NCBI GenBank assembly: GCA_947385505.1
Contig: CANDLP010000209.1
Span: forward strand, 1-5,061
Length of the DNA stretch: 5,061 bases
From: an uncultured Clostridia bacterium
GTDB lineage: Bacteria > Bacillota > Clostridia > Oscillospirales > Ruminococcaceae
Direction: 5' to 3'
Under the pieces are notes generated by a model. The model saw nothing but the letters and a program-made list of their open reading frames with translations, searched no databases and was not told where the DNA came from. Position 1 is the stretch's first letter. Every line of letters begins with the position of its first letter. Below, piece after piece: positions 5,054 through 5,061 of this stretch. The position numbers and the translations under genes are program-made.

Positions 5054-5061
5054 AAAGAATG

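Overview
The window looks like chromosomal DNA from a low-GC Gram-positive bacterium, most likely a gut-type clostridium near Ruminococcus/Oscillospiraceae. This is inferred from moderate AT bias, strong GGAGG ribosome binding sites, a consensus TTGACA/TATAAT promoter, intrinsic terminators with T-tracts, and a surface protein joining TPR repeats to SH3b and transglutaminase-like domains. No taxonomic marker gene is present, so the placement is tentative. Every gene lies on the + strand.

Positions 1-1132 hold the end of an acyl-activation module. The 3' part of an AMP-forming acyl-CoA/acyl-ACP synthetase is followed, with a 17-bp overlap, by a 74-residue acyl carrier protein. The overlap implies translational coupling, and the likely chemistry is ATP-dependent activation of an acyl group and its loading onto the carrier. 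Positions 1209-3509 encode a 766-residue membrane-anchored protein, predicted to face outward. It carries a TPR array with an almost exact 74-residue (222-bp) period, one SH3b domain, and a C-terminal transglutaminase/protease-like domain with an intact Cys-His-Asp set. Positions 3618-4532 encode a second, unrelated TPR protein. Its single membrane segment is at the extreme C terminus, so its TPRs should face the cytoplasm. A long imperfect hairpin lies in the 108-bp gap between the two TPR genes.

The last ~530 bases are mostly non-coding and dense in signals. In order they hold a perfect sigma-A type promoter (4599-4627, 17-bp spacer), a structured stretch of ~150 nt ending in a strong intrinsic terminator (4749-4783), and a second strong hairpin terminator (4843-4877). 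These are followed by a 9-bp palindrome, a hairpin that buries a GGAGG ribosome binding site, and a 24-codon ORF (4979-5053). The ~150-nt segment looks like an independent small RNA or a riboswitch-like attenuator. Its 5' part contains an 8-base copy of the terminator's 3' arm and can therefore compete for the 5' arm. This is the strongest candidate for something undescribed in the window; its identity cannot be settled by eye.

The genes could form one envelope-related operon: acyl activation, a carrier protein, an extracellular TPR/SH3b/transglutaminase-like protein and a cytoplasm-facing TPR protein. Shared orientation and short gaps support co-transcription, but functional linkage is inference.
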